Shown piece after piece: positions 7,632-12,698 of a stretch of DNA of 28,003 nucleotides (positions are counted from its first letter, which is position 1; each line of letters starts with the position of its first letter). The translations under genes were made by a program, and so were the position numbers. Source of the stretch: a virus; IMG/VR virus record IMGVR_UViG_3300045999_011059, positions 1 to 28,003 of that record. One strand, given 5' to 3'. The notes below the pieces were generated by a model, which ran no database searches, had not been told where the DNA came from, and saw only the letters and a program-made list of their open reading frames with translations.

Positions 7632-7771
7632 GTGCAGGTTCCCGCTCTGCTTCGGCATCGGGCTCAGTGTGTCTCCGGCTAAACGGAGGGGTTGCGTTCG
7701 TTGGCCTTACTGACGAACCCAGCGGGGATGGGACCCGCCGGTTCAGGAGGCGTCCGATAACGTCTCCCCTA
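7632..7771 (+). ncRNA. Candidate structured RNA with five stem-loops
   Basis: Within 140 bases there are five successive stems. They are CCCG(7641)/CGGG(7659) with an inner TGC-UUCG-GCA tetraloop hairpin; CTCCG(7673)/CGGAG(7684) with loop GCTAAA; GTTCGT(7696)/ACGAAC(7713); GCGGG(7722)/CCCGC(7734); and GGAGGCG(7746)/CGTCTCC(7761). No credible gene occupies the interval, and a promoter precedes it. It leads directly into a tRNA-like fold. The stems are seen in the sequence; that they form one RNA is inferred. It could also be the long leader of the membrane-protein gene at 7875. Confidence 0.5.
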
Positions 7772-7872
7772 CACCCTGTGCGAGCCAACGGATAGGACGG
7801 CCCCTCACTCGGTACTGGACGCAGTATTTTGACGTGAGATCGGCGATGCGGGTTCGAATCCTGCCTGGGTGA
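7772..7872 (+). ncRNA. tRNA-like element (degenerate or insertion-bearing)
   Basis: A T-arm is clear: GCGGG-TTCGAAT-CCTGC, then CTGGGTG and A. CACCCTG at 7772 pairs with that acceptor strand at six of seven positions, and AACGGATAGG near 7787 looks like a D-loop. CTCAC (7804-7808) pairs perfectly with GTGAG (7834-7838) where an anticodon stem should be, but the enclosed loop is 25 nt. It contains a small hairpin (TACTG-GACG-CAGTA) followed by TTTTGAC, a possible seven-base anticodon loop reading UUG. Alternatively CACTCGG at 7806 gives a seven-pair acceptor in a 66-nt form. This may be a decayed tRNA, a tRNA-like regulatory RNA or an att-type tRNA fragment. It ends two bases before the next ATG. 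Confidence 0.45.
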
Positions 7873-7874
7873 TT

Positions 7875-8054
7875 ATGAAGAAACGACGTCGGGTTTGGGG
7901 GATCTGGGCTAAAGCGCTTGGCGAGAAGGCGTCGGCGCACGATTCTGAAGCGGACCGTGTGGCAGCAATTCGTACGCTTATCTTTGTGTCGTATTTGGTG
8001 ACGAATATGTTTATTGTCGCAGGCGTCATTCGTCATTGGAACGACGCCTTATAA
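7875..8054 (+). CDS. Small conserved phage membrane protein, 59 aa
   Basis: A basic N-terminus (MKKRRRVWGIWAKALGEK) is followed by one transmembrane helix at residues about 34-53 (TLIFVSYLVTNMFIVAGVI) and a short tail ending HWNDAL. I recall close look-alikes in cyanophage genomes, always small and of unknown role. The ATG at 7875 is preferred over the in-frame GTG at 7869, which lies in the tRNA-like acceptor strand. It abuts the structured RNA and faces the convergent methyltransferase gene only 11 bases away. Confidence 0.75.
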   Translation: MKKRRRVWGIWAKALGEKASAHDSEADRVAAIRTLIFVSYLVTNMFIVAGVIRHWNDAL

Positions 8055-8065
8055 CAATTGGCAGA

Positions 8066-8683
8066 TTACTTTTTAACGCACCAGAGCTGCCAGCCTGTTT
8101 TAAAAGCGCTTTCGATCTCGCCGAATGCGGTGAGTGCGCCGTCCACACCGCGCTGGACGTCCTCGTGACCGTAGTCATCGAGAATTAAAGCGCCCCCTGA
8201 TCGCAGGAGTGGGTAATAAAGTGCGAGGTCGCGGCACACGGCGTTCGATGTGTGCTCTCCGTCGATATACAGGATGTCGATTGGCTGTTTGAGTTCGGCA
8301 TTTAAGGCCGGAAACATGTCCCAGGAGCAGCCTTTGCGGATATCGATCTTGCCTGCGTTCTTGCTTTTGGCTGCGTTGGTCCGCGCAATCAGTTCGATAT
8401 CGTCCAGCGTGGGGAATTTTTCCCGATTTTGTCGATATTCATCGTTTCCGGTGAACGGGTCGATCGAAATCAGGCGGCTAAAGGGGTGATCGAGGAAATT
8501 ATCGGACCACCAGCAGGTCGACGCGCCTTCATAGACTCCAATTTCGACGATCAGGCGGGGTTCGTCGGGCTTGAAGTGCAGTTTTTCGGCTCGGGGCTCG
8601 TTAAACAGCAGCTGAGCGGAGCCCAAAAGCTCGCGATACCATGCGTGTGTGATCTGGTACTTTTTATCTAGCTCGAAAAGCAT
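8066..8683 (-). CDS. Class I SAM-dependent methyltransferase (Methyltransf_24 / CmcI-like), 205 aa
   Basis: A Rossmann-fold methyltransferase. Motif I is EIGVYEGAS (47-55), the acidic residue after strand 2 is D75 (ISID), and DILYIDGEH (136-144) and LILDDYG (166-172) are motifs of the Methyltransf_24/cephalosporin-hydroxylase-like group. Members methylate sugars or small molecules, often in surface-polysaccharide clusters. The substrate cannot be read from sequence. The protein is full length for the family. The gene stands alone on the minus strand between plus-strand genes, as the other sugar-related genes here do. The ATG at 8681-8683 begins MLFELDKKYQ. Confidence 0.8.
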   Translation of the reverse strand: MLFELDKKYQITHAWYRELLGSAQLLFNEPRAEKLHFKPDEPRLIVEIGVYEGASTCWWSDNFLDHPFSRLISIDPFTGNDEYRQNREKFPTLDDIELIARTNAAKSKNAGKIDIRKGCSWDMFPALNAELKQPIDILYIDGEHTSNAVCRDLALYYPLLRSGGALILDDYGHEDVQRGVDGALTAFGEIESAFKTGWQLWCVKK

Positions 8684-8718
8684 GGACCGGGCTCTAGAGT
8701 CACCATAGTACCAGGGCC

Positions 8719-8753
8719 GTCTTGTCTCGGCATGCAGAGTTTTGCGACAAGAC
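8719..8753. repeat. Perfect 8-bp inverted repeat between divergent genes
   Basis: GTCTTGTC (8719-8726) and GACAAGAC (8746-8753) are separated by 19 bases in the 121-base gap between the divergent methyltransferase and 8805 genes. With centres 27 bases apart, it could be an operator for a dimeric regulator or an RNA stem. No T-tract follows. Confidence 0.5.
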
Positions 8754-8804
8754 TCACCTAGTGCTTCCTGTGTGCTACCATATTCATGGAGTTACCTCCA
8801 ATAC

Positions 8805-9119
8805 ATGGCTAACGACATCAAGATCAACCTCAACACCGCCCATCTTCCGCTGGTTGCCGCAGCATGGCAATCCTGGAAAATCATCGCCACGGTCTTTATC
8901 TGCGGATTCATTGGCGTTGGCACCACACTTGCGGCTGTTACAGCTGTTTCGCTTCTGAATAACAGCCTCCCTAAGAACGATACGGATCGAGCACGCCTCG
9001 CGTATCAGAGGCAGTGCCAGGCTCAGTTTGCTTTAGACAACGACGGCATGCGTGGCGACACTGGGCTACTTCTCTGCCAAGCCAAGGCTGAGCAAGAGTA
9101 TCCCAGCGAAGTCAGGTGA
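8805..9119 (+). CDS. Single-pass membrane hypothetical protein, 104 aa
   Basis: A hydrophobic helix spans residues about 25-50 (IIATVFICGFIGVGTTLAAV). It is preceded by a short polar N-terminus and followed by a soluble, Cys-containing C-terminal domain with two Cys residues. The topology would suit a small anchored protein such as a spanin-like or inner-membrane effector, but no family was recognised. I chose ATG 8805 over the upstream in-frame ATG at 8742 because the extra 21 residues fall in the inverted repeat and have no protein character, and GGAG lies upstream of 8805. Confidence 0.6.
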   Translation: MANDIKINLNTAHLPLVAAAWQSWKIIATVFICGFIGVGTTLAAVTAVSLLNNSLPKNDTDRARLAYQRQCQAQFALDNDGMRGDTGLLLCQAKAEQEYPSEVR

Positions 9120-9199
9120 GTCTCATTTAAGATTGTGCGCATCGGCACTTGCACTATCTGCTTTCTTTTGTTTTACTCGTTAAGCACATTCCTCCATCC

Positions 9200-9409
9200 G
9201 TGTCTCATCAATTCCTGCACGCTGTCTGTCCTGTTTGTTCCACGGGGTTTGTTCTGAAGGGCTCGCGGCTACGCACGTGGTTGAAGGCTAAGGAGAAGAA
9301 CCCTGCACGCAAGGGTCCTTACTGCACGTACCATTGTTCTTCGAGGGCTAACGTTGCCTGCGCACCGACCAATCGAAAGGCCGCCGCTCTGGCTTTGACT
9401 GTTAGCTGA
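9200..9409 (+). CDS. Small zinc-finger protein, about 69 aa
   Basis: A CPVC pair near the N-terminus and a GPYCTYHC pair about 35 residues later, separated by a basic linker (LKAKEKNPARKG), make a treble-clef or HNH-type zinc site with four potential ligands (CxxC plus CxxxC). Similar mini-proteins are common in phages and often resemble the zinc half of HNH endonucleases without the catalytic half. GTG 9200 is the preferred start; a TTG at 9149 would add 17 hydrophobic residues. A terminator-like hairpin follows at once. The second half resembles the mini-ORF at 9531-9647. Confidence 0.65.
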   Translation: MSHQFLHAVCPVCSTGFVLKGSRLRTWLKAKEKNPARKGPYCTYHCSSRANVACAPTNRKAAALALTVS

Positions 9410-9418
9410 TTGTTACAA

Positions 9419-9463
9419 GGCTCGCTTTATTTGGCTGTTTCGCCTAGTCTTAGCGAGCCCTTT
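9419..9463 (+). terminator. Terminator-like hairpin before the tRNA genes
   Basis: GGCTCGCT (9419-9426) pairs perfectly with AGCGAGCC (9452-9459). The loop contains a second small hairpin (GGC-TGTTTC-GCC), and CTTTC follows. The U-tract is short, so termination would be partial; the hairpin may instead mark the 5' processing site of the tRNA that starts at 9465. Confidence 0.55.
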
Positions 9464-9464
9464 C

Positions 9465-9537
9465 GCGCATCTAGCAATCTGGTGAATGCAGTCGACTCAT
9501 AATCGACCTTAGGTGAGTTCAATTCTCACGATGCGCA
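9465..9537 (+). tRNA. tRNA with CAU anticodon (Met, or Ile2)
   Basis: A complete 73-nt cloverleaf: acceptor GCGCATC/GATGCGC (7 of 7 pairs), D-arm with GG in the loop, anticodon stem GTCGA/TCGAC with loop CTCATAA (anticodon CAT at 9498-9500), variable loop of five bases, T-arm GTGAG-TTCAATT-CTCAC, discriminator A. No CCA is encoded. The acceptor lacks the initiator-type 1:72 mismatch (G1-C72 is paired). It could be an elongator Met tRNA or an Ile2 tRNA whose C34 is changed to lysidine; sequence alone does not settle this. Confidence 0.92.
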
Positions 9538-9647
9538 TGTTTAGTGTGCGTGGAAACAAAAAGAAGGGCCATCGCGGGCCTTATTGTTCTCGTTCTTGCG
9601 CAGGTAAAGCTGGCCGAGTAGTCCAACGGAAGAGACAGGCGACTTAA
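9531..9647 (+). CDS. Zinc-knuckle mini-ORF or gene remnant overlapping two tRNA genes, 38 aa
   Basis: The frame opens at ATG 9531 in the tRNA-CAU acceptor strand and stops at TAA 9645-9647 in the anticodon loop of the next tRNA. Its centre reads KKKGHRGPYCSRSCAGKAGR, clearly the second half of a zinc-binding knuckle like that of the 9200 gene (GPYCTYHC). Either it is a real 38-aa protein sharing DNA with two tRNAs, or it is the remnant of a zinc-finger gene interrupted by tRNA insertion. It lacks the first CxxC pair. Confidence 0.45.
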   Translation: MRMFSVRGNKKKGHRGPYCSRSCAGKAGRVVQRKRQAT

Positions 9648-9687
9648 AATCGCTCCAGTGTGGGTTCGACTCCCACCTCGGCTACCA
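9612..9687 (+). tRNA. tRNA with UAA anticodon (Leu-type codon UUA) and short variable arm
   Basis: The cloverleaf is acceptor GGCCGAG/CTCGGCT (one G-U pair), D-loop AACGGAAG, anticodon stem GGCGA/TCGCT with loop CTTAAAA (anticodon TAA), variable loop CCAGT, T-arm GTGGG-TTCGACT-CCCAC, discriminator A and an encoded CCA (9685-9687). The anticodon reads UUA, normally Leu, but bacterial Leu tRNAs have a long variable arm and this one has five bases. Similar short-armed UAA tRNAs occur in other phages. The charged amino acid is therefore not certain. Confidence 0.9.
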
Positions 9688-9758
9688 ACTTTGCGTATTT
9701 TTTCCGCAGTTTTACGCATTTACTTTTGTTAAGGAATTCCAGTTACTTCTTACACTCC

Positions 9759-9920
9759 ATGACTGACGAGCAACTAAACGATCTCTTTATTGAGTTTTGG
9801 GCGGAAAGCTATCCGCACGTTAAGCCGGGTGTGCACGCCATCAGTACTCACATCGCTTTTGCGCGTCAAGTACTGGATGTTTACAAACTCATGCAGGTTT
9901 CTGAATCTGTTAGCGAGTAA
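9759..9920 (+). CDS. Small hypothetical protein, 53 aa
   Basis: A soluble, helical peptide beginning MTDEQLNDLFIEFWAESYPH and ending VSESVSE. It lies between the tRNA pair and a strong hairpin that probably ends its transcript. ATG 9759 is chosen because upstream in-frame codons lie inside the tRNA. No family is recognised; no Cys and no membrane segment. Confidence 0.55.
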   Translation: MTDEQLNDLFIEFWAESYPHVKPGVHAISTHIAFARQVLDVYKLMQVSESVSE

Positions 9921-9943
9921 CAAACGGCACATCTTTTCAGCGG

Positions 9944-9980
9944 CAGTTACGTGGGATTTTAAGTCTCACGTAACTGTGTT
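9944..9980 (+). terminator. Long hairpin, probable terminator
   Basis: CAGTTACGTG (9944-9953) is perfectly complementary to CACGTAACTG (9967-9976), and three more pairs extend the stem to a TTTTAAG loop. TGTTTC follows. The stem of 13 pairs is the strongest simple hairpin in the window. The weak U-tract leaves open a processing role. It separates the tRNA/small-gene block from the tail-fibre block. Confidence 0.6.
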
Positions 9981-9992
9981 TCAGTAAGCCCT

Positions 9993-9998
9993 TATAAT
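9993..9998 (+). promoter_or_regulatory. Consensus -10 box TATAAT upstream of the tail-fibre block
   Basis: A perfect TATAAT lies 14 bases upstream of the first fibre-region gene, just after the 9944-9976 hairpin. No good -35 is present at 16-18 bp, so it may need an activator or a phage-modified polymerase. The same TATAATT string recurs at 10534. Confidence 0.35.
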
Positions 9999-10011
9999 TG
10001 ATCTAAGAGTA

Positions 10012-10530
10012 TTGCTGTGCCGGTTCGTGACCGATAGAGCTATTTTTAATCGCCGGTACACGAGCTTCACGCCTGGCGGTCAGCAGGTTTGGTTGGTCAA
10101 CGGCACGAGCGTAACAACAAGCGCATCGACAACTCAGACTTTTACAGCCGGTGCTACCTTGCTGCAAGGCGCTCCTGTGTATGTCAGCGGCACATATGCG
10201 TTACCTGCTTCAGCAGCTAGCGGTATCGCAGCTGTTAATTACAACGTGATTGGTTTTGCAACCGAGTCCGTGTCGAGCGGAAGCGGAGTGGCTGTGGTGC
10301 TGGATGACACTGCGATCATCGGATCGGCCAATTTGGTCGGTGAAACGCAGCTCACTCCCGGCCAGTACTACTACTTAGCTAAGTACACCGGGCAGATCAC
10401 ACAATACGCCACAGCGTCAGGCACTGTCACAGCCTCGGGTGGTTACGGTGCGTTGGTGAATGTTGGTTTAGCTTTAAGTACGACGGAGCTTCAAGTTGAG
10501 ATTGAACCTCCCGTCACTCTCACAGCTTGA
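10012..10530 (+). CDS. Beta-rich virion protein (fibre or decoration type), 172 aa
   Basis: It is almost entirely small-residue beta-strand sequence: alternating T/S/V/A with 'GAPVYVSG', 'VIGFATESVSSGSGVAVVLDD' type phrases, 'LTPGQYYYLA' and a C-terminal 'LSTTELQVEIEPP'. This matches the small beta-sandwich found at the ends of many phage tail and decoration proteins, where a 'gxPVYL...G.a...v..G' pattern recurs. It is followed by two fibre genes. The start is unclear: TTG 10012 with AAGAG just upstream, or GTG 10027. Confidence 0.65.
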   Translation: MLCRFVTDRAIFNRRYTSFTPGGQQVWLVNGTSVTTSASTTQTFTAGATLLQGAPVYVSGTYALPASAASGIAAVNYNVIGFATESVSSGSGVAVVLDDTAIIGSANLVGETQLTPGQYYYLAKYTGQITQYATASGTVTASGGYGALVNVGLALSTTELQVEIEPPVTLTA

Positions 10531-10533
10531 CTG

Positions 10534-10539
10534 TATAAT
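10534..10539 (+). promoter_or_regulatory. Consensus -10 box TATAAT before the second fibre gene
   Basis: TATAAT sits 20 bases upstream of the ATG at 10560 and is followed by a GGGGG ribosome-binding site. No -35 is seen at normal spacing. With the box at 9993 it suggests a shared, -10-centred class of phage promoter. Confidence 0.35.
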
Positions 10540-10559
10540 TAACATACGGGGGTAATGCT

Positions 10560-11273
10560 ATGGCAACACGTCGTCCATTAGTACTTGTTAACGGCGTTAC
10601 CTCGGAGCTGCCTGCTGGCGACGTTGTTGTAGATGCTTCAGGCATCGCGCCAGGCTCAGCTAACCAAGTTCTTCAAACCAACGCTGGCGGCACTGCGACT
10701 GAGTGGCGCAGCAACGTCGTTGTACCTGGCACACTCAACACCGCTGGTGTAGCTGTTTTTGCTAGCGGTGTCGGGATTTCTGGCGCAGCGCAGTTTGGCG
10801 GTACTGCCACCGTGGCCGGCGCAGTCACTCTGCAGGGGGCTGCCGCTGTTTCCGGCGCGGTAACTGTTGCGGGGGCGGTGACCGTTGCTGGGGCGGCCAC
10901 CTTCCGAGGGGCGGCGACCGTCTCCGGTGCTGCAACGTTCGGCGGCGCGGTTGTCGTTAATACTTCCGGTGCTCTGACGCTGCCTGAGGGTACAACGGCC
11001 GAACGGCCTGCGATCCCTGCGTCCGGTGATATTCGGTTTAATACTACCCTTACTCAGTTCGAAGGTTACAACGGTACTGCTTGGGGTGCTTTAGGTGGCG
11101 GCGGCGGCGCCGTGGGCTCCGGCACAAATGCAGTTTTTTATGAAAACGATACGACCGTTACCGGCAGCTACACTATAACTACGGGTAAAAACGCGATGAC
11201 CGCTGGTCCCATCACGGTTGCCAGTGGCGTCACCGTTACCGTTCCCTCCGGTTCTAGCTGGACTGTTGTCTAA
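10560..11273 (+). CDS. Tail-fibre protein with hexapeptide repeats, 237 aa
   Basis: Residues 1-60 resemble the N-terminal attachment part of cyanophage fibres (RRPLVLVNGVTSELPAGD). Residues 63-134 are twelve hexapeptide repeats of form G-A-x-hydrophobic-x-x, such as GAVTVA and GAATFR, which should form a beta-helical or trimeric beta shaft. Residues 135-190 carry 'RPAIPASGDIRFNTTLTQFEGYN', a phrase common in phage fibre needles, and a Gly-rich hinge near 180. The start has a strong GGGGG ribosome-binding site at 10549-10553. The stop overlaps the next ATG by one base (TAATG), so it is coupled to the S74 fibre that follows. Confidence 0.82.
   Translation: MATRRPLVLVNGVTSELPAGDVVVDASGIAPGSANQVLQTNAGGTATEWRSNVVVPGTLNTAGVAVFASGVGISGAAQFGGTATVAGAVTLQGAAAVSGAVTVAGAVTVAGAATFRGAATVSGAATFGGAVVVNTSGALTLPEGTTAERPAIPASGDIRFNTTLTQFEGYNGTAWGALGGGGGAVGSGTNAVFYENDTTVTGSYTITTGKNAMTAGPITVASGVTVTVPSGSSWTVV
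10746..10961 (+). repeat. Twelve in-frame hexapeptide repeats (18-bp period)
   Basis: The protein repeats six residues exactly twelve times without a frame change (GVAVFA, SGVGIS, GAAQFG, GTATVA, GAVTLQ, and so on to GAVVVN). GAVTVA occurs twice in succession. The DNA copies have diverged, so the array is old enough to be under protein-level selection but could still vary in copy number. Confidence 0.85.
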
Positions 11274-12313
11274 TGTCTATCGAAATTAACGGCACTGGTG
11301 TTATTACCGGTGTAGACAGCCTCAGCACTCCTGCTGTTACCAACGCGGCGGGTTCGGCTTCTTCCCCCACTATCACTTTTACTGGAGACACTAATACAGG
11401 TTTATATAGTCCTGGAGCGGATCAGGTCGCTGTAACAACCGGAGGAACAGCGCGGTTATTTGTTGATGCCTCGGGACGCCTTCTAGTTGGTACGTCTACG
11501 AGCCGTGGAGGATGGTTCAATACAAGTGGACAAGATTCGCTTATTCAAACCGAAACAACCACACAGAACGTATTCTCCGGTGTTCAAAACTCAAATAGCG
11601 CTCTTGGTCCTTGGATTCTTTTAGGAAAATCTCGCGGGACAACGGCCGGAGCGGTTACTGTTGTTCAAAATGACGATCCCCTGGGTGGGATTACTTTTCA
11701 GGGTGCAGATGGCACCGAGATGGTTGACGGTTGCCGGATCCAAGCGTTTGTTGATGGAACTCCTGGCGCTAATGATCTTCCGACAAGATTGGTGTTCTCC
11801 ACTACCGCGGATGGGGCGAGTTCTCCGACGGAGCGGATGAGGTTGGCTAGCAATGGAGATTTAACCTGCCCTGGCGTTTATTCAAACACCACCGCAGCAG
11901 CAGCCAATGTGGTTGTATCGACTAGCCCTTATTACATTCTCCGCTCTACTTCCTCAATAAAATACAAAACTAATGTTGAAGACATAGACCCGGCTTATTC
12001 CTCAAAGCTGTTGGATTGCCGTCCGGTTTGGTTCCGATCTACTTGCTCTATTGATAACCCTAACTGGAGCCATTGGGGCTTTATCGCGGAAGAGGTAGCC
12101 AGCATTGATCCACGCTTGGTTCATTGGAAAACAAAAGACAGAATTACGCAAGAAGACGGCACTCAGGTAGAGATCGAACTTGATACTCCAGAGCCTGAAG
12201 GCGTCCAGTACGACCGCTTTGTGCCTCACCTGTTGAACCTGATCAAGCGGCAGGGTGAAGCCATTGCTGATCTGCAGGCTGAAGTAGCAGCTCTAAAAGC
12301 TCAGCCCTCGTAG
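11273..12313 (+). CDS. Tail fibre with C-terminal S74 intramolecular chaperone, 346 aa
   Basis: The N-terminal 70 residues hold a module (GDTNTGLYSPGADQVAVTT, GTARLFVDASGRLLVG) also present in the fibre at 12699. A second shared block lies near residue 180 (FSTTADGASSPTERMRL). From about residue 227 the sequence is a peptidase S74 / endosialidase-type chaperone: the SSIKYKTNV phrase replaces the usual S-D-x-R-x-K, then WGFIAEEV and a final coiled coil. Such domains trimerise the fibre and then cut themselves off at the Ser, here Ser227 or Ser228. The Asp of the usual Ser-Asp site is Ser here. The fibre would bind the host surface. Confidence 0.85.
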   Translation: MSIEINGTGVITGVDSLSTPAVTNAAGSASSPTITFTGDTNTGLYSPGADQVAVTTGGTARLFVDASGRLLVGTSTSRGGWFNTSGQDSLIQTETTTQNVFSGVQNSNSALGPWILLGKSRGTTAGAVTVVQNDDPLGGITFQGADGTEMVDGCRIQAFVDGTPGANDLPTRLVFSTTADGASSPTERMRLASNGDLTCPGVYSNTTAAAANVVVSTSPYYILRSTSSIKYKTNVEDIDPAYSSKLLDCRPVWFRSTCSIDNPNWSHWGFIAEEVASIDPRLVHWKTKDRITQEDGTQVEIELDTPEPEGVQYDRFVPHLLNLIKRQGEAIADLQAEVAALKAQPS

Positions 12314-12328
12314 TCCCCTTCACTTCTC

Positions 12329-12367
12329 TGTCCAGCGTACCTGTGCCTTACGCAGGTGCTCTGGACA
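12329..12367 (+). terminator. Two-tier hairpin after the plus-strand fibre gene
   Basis: TGTCCAG (12329-12335) pairs with CTGGACA (12361-12367), and ACCTG/CAGGT pairs inside it. It begins 16 bases after the fibre stop. No U-tract follows directly, but a perfect 12-base palindrome, GCCCACGTGGGC, lies at 12377-12388. The pair probably slows or ends rightward transcription towards the convergent genes. Confidence 0.5.
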
Positions 12368-12402
12368 CAGGGTCGCGCCCACGTGGGCAGATTAAAGAAC
12401 AT

Positions 12403-12428
12403 AAAAAAGCCCGGTCGTTTGACCGAGC
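12403..12428 (-). terminator. Canonical intrinsic terminator for the leftward fibre/Acb2 unit
   Basis: Read on the minus strand, GCTCGGTC pairs with GACCGGGC around an AAAC tetraloop (eight pairs, one G-U) and is followed at once by TTTTTT. It lies about 20 bases after the stop of the 12450 gene, so the fibre gene and the small gene form one leftward unit with its own terminator. Confidence 0.85.
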
Positions 12429-12449
12429 TCAGGTGAGTAGCGACGTGGA

Positions 12450-12674
12450 CTAAGCCGGCTCAGAGGCTTTCTCGTTGCGAGCAATACCAGCGTTTGCCCA
12501 GAACATTGCCTGTTCCAAATTTGTAAGCGCAAGCGCCTGCTCTCTGGATTGTGGTGTTAAATCGAGGATGAGCTGAGCCAGCGCCTTACTTTGCTGGCGT
12601 AGTTGCTGGTAGCGCTCTTGCTGGTCACCGCCTGGGGGGTGGTGGATGAAGTTGTTTTCGAGGGGGTAGGTCAT
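12450..12674 (-). CDS. Acb2/Tad1 hairpin-type protein, probable anti-CBASS nucleotide sponge, 74 aa
   Basis: The two-helix pattern of the Acb2/Tad1 hairpin family is visible: an N-terminal aromatic/His-Pro-Pro segment (FIHHPPGGDQQERYQQLR), a first helix (SKALAQLILDLTP), the SREQALALTNLEQAM turn and second helix, and the signature FWANAGIARNE. The length of about 70 aa is usual. Known Acb2 proteins are hexamers that bind cyclic di- and trinucleotides and so block CBASS effectors; Tad1 relatives bind gcADPR of Thoeris. That role is inferred here by family. The gene is downstream of, and co-oriented with, the second S74 fibre, which is an unusual place for an anti-defence gene, and precedes a strong terminator. 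Confidence 0.72.
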   Translation of the reverse strand: MTYPLENNFIHHPPGGDQQERYQQLRQQSKALAQLILDLTPQSREQALALTNLEQAMFWANAGIARNEKASEPA

Positions 12675-12698
12675 TAGGAGAGTGACTGGTGAAGGGGA

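Noticed and set aside
7632-7872. tmRNA
   Set aside because: The T-arm and acceptor look tRNA-like, but there is no tag reading frame and no tmRNA-type 5' end; the D-loop-like and T-arm parts are too close together.
10673-10900. 75-aa minus-strand frame of Ala/Thr/Pro repeats
   Set aside because: It is the reverse reading of the hexapeptide repeat region of the fibre gene.
12314-12449. CRISPR-like or att repeats between the fibre genes
   Set aside because: The symmetry there is fully explained by hairpins, a palindrome and one intrinsic terminator; there are no regularly spaced direct repeats.
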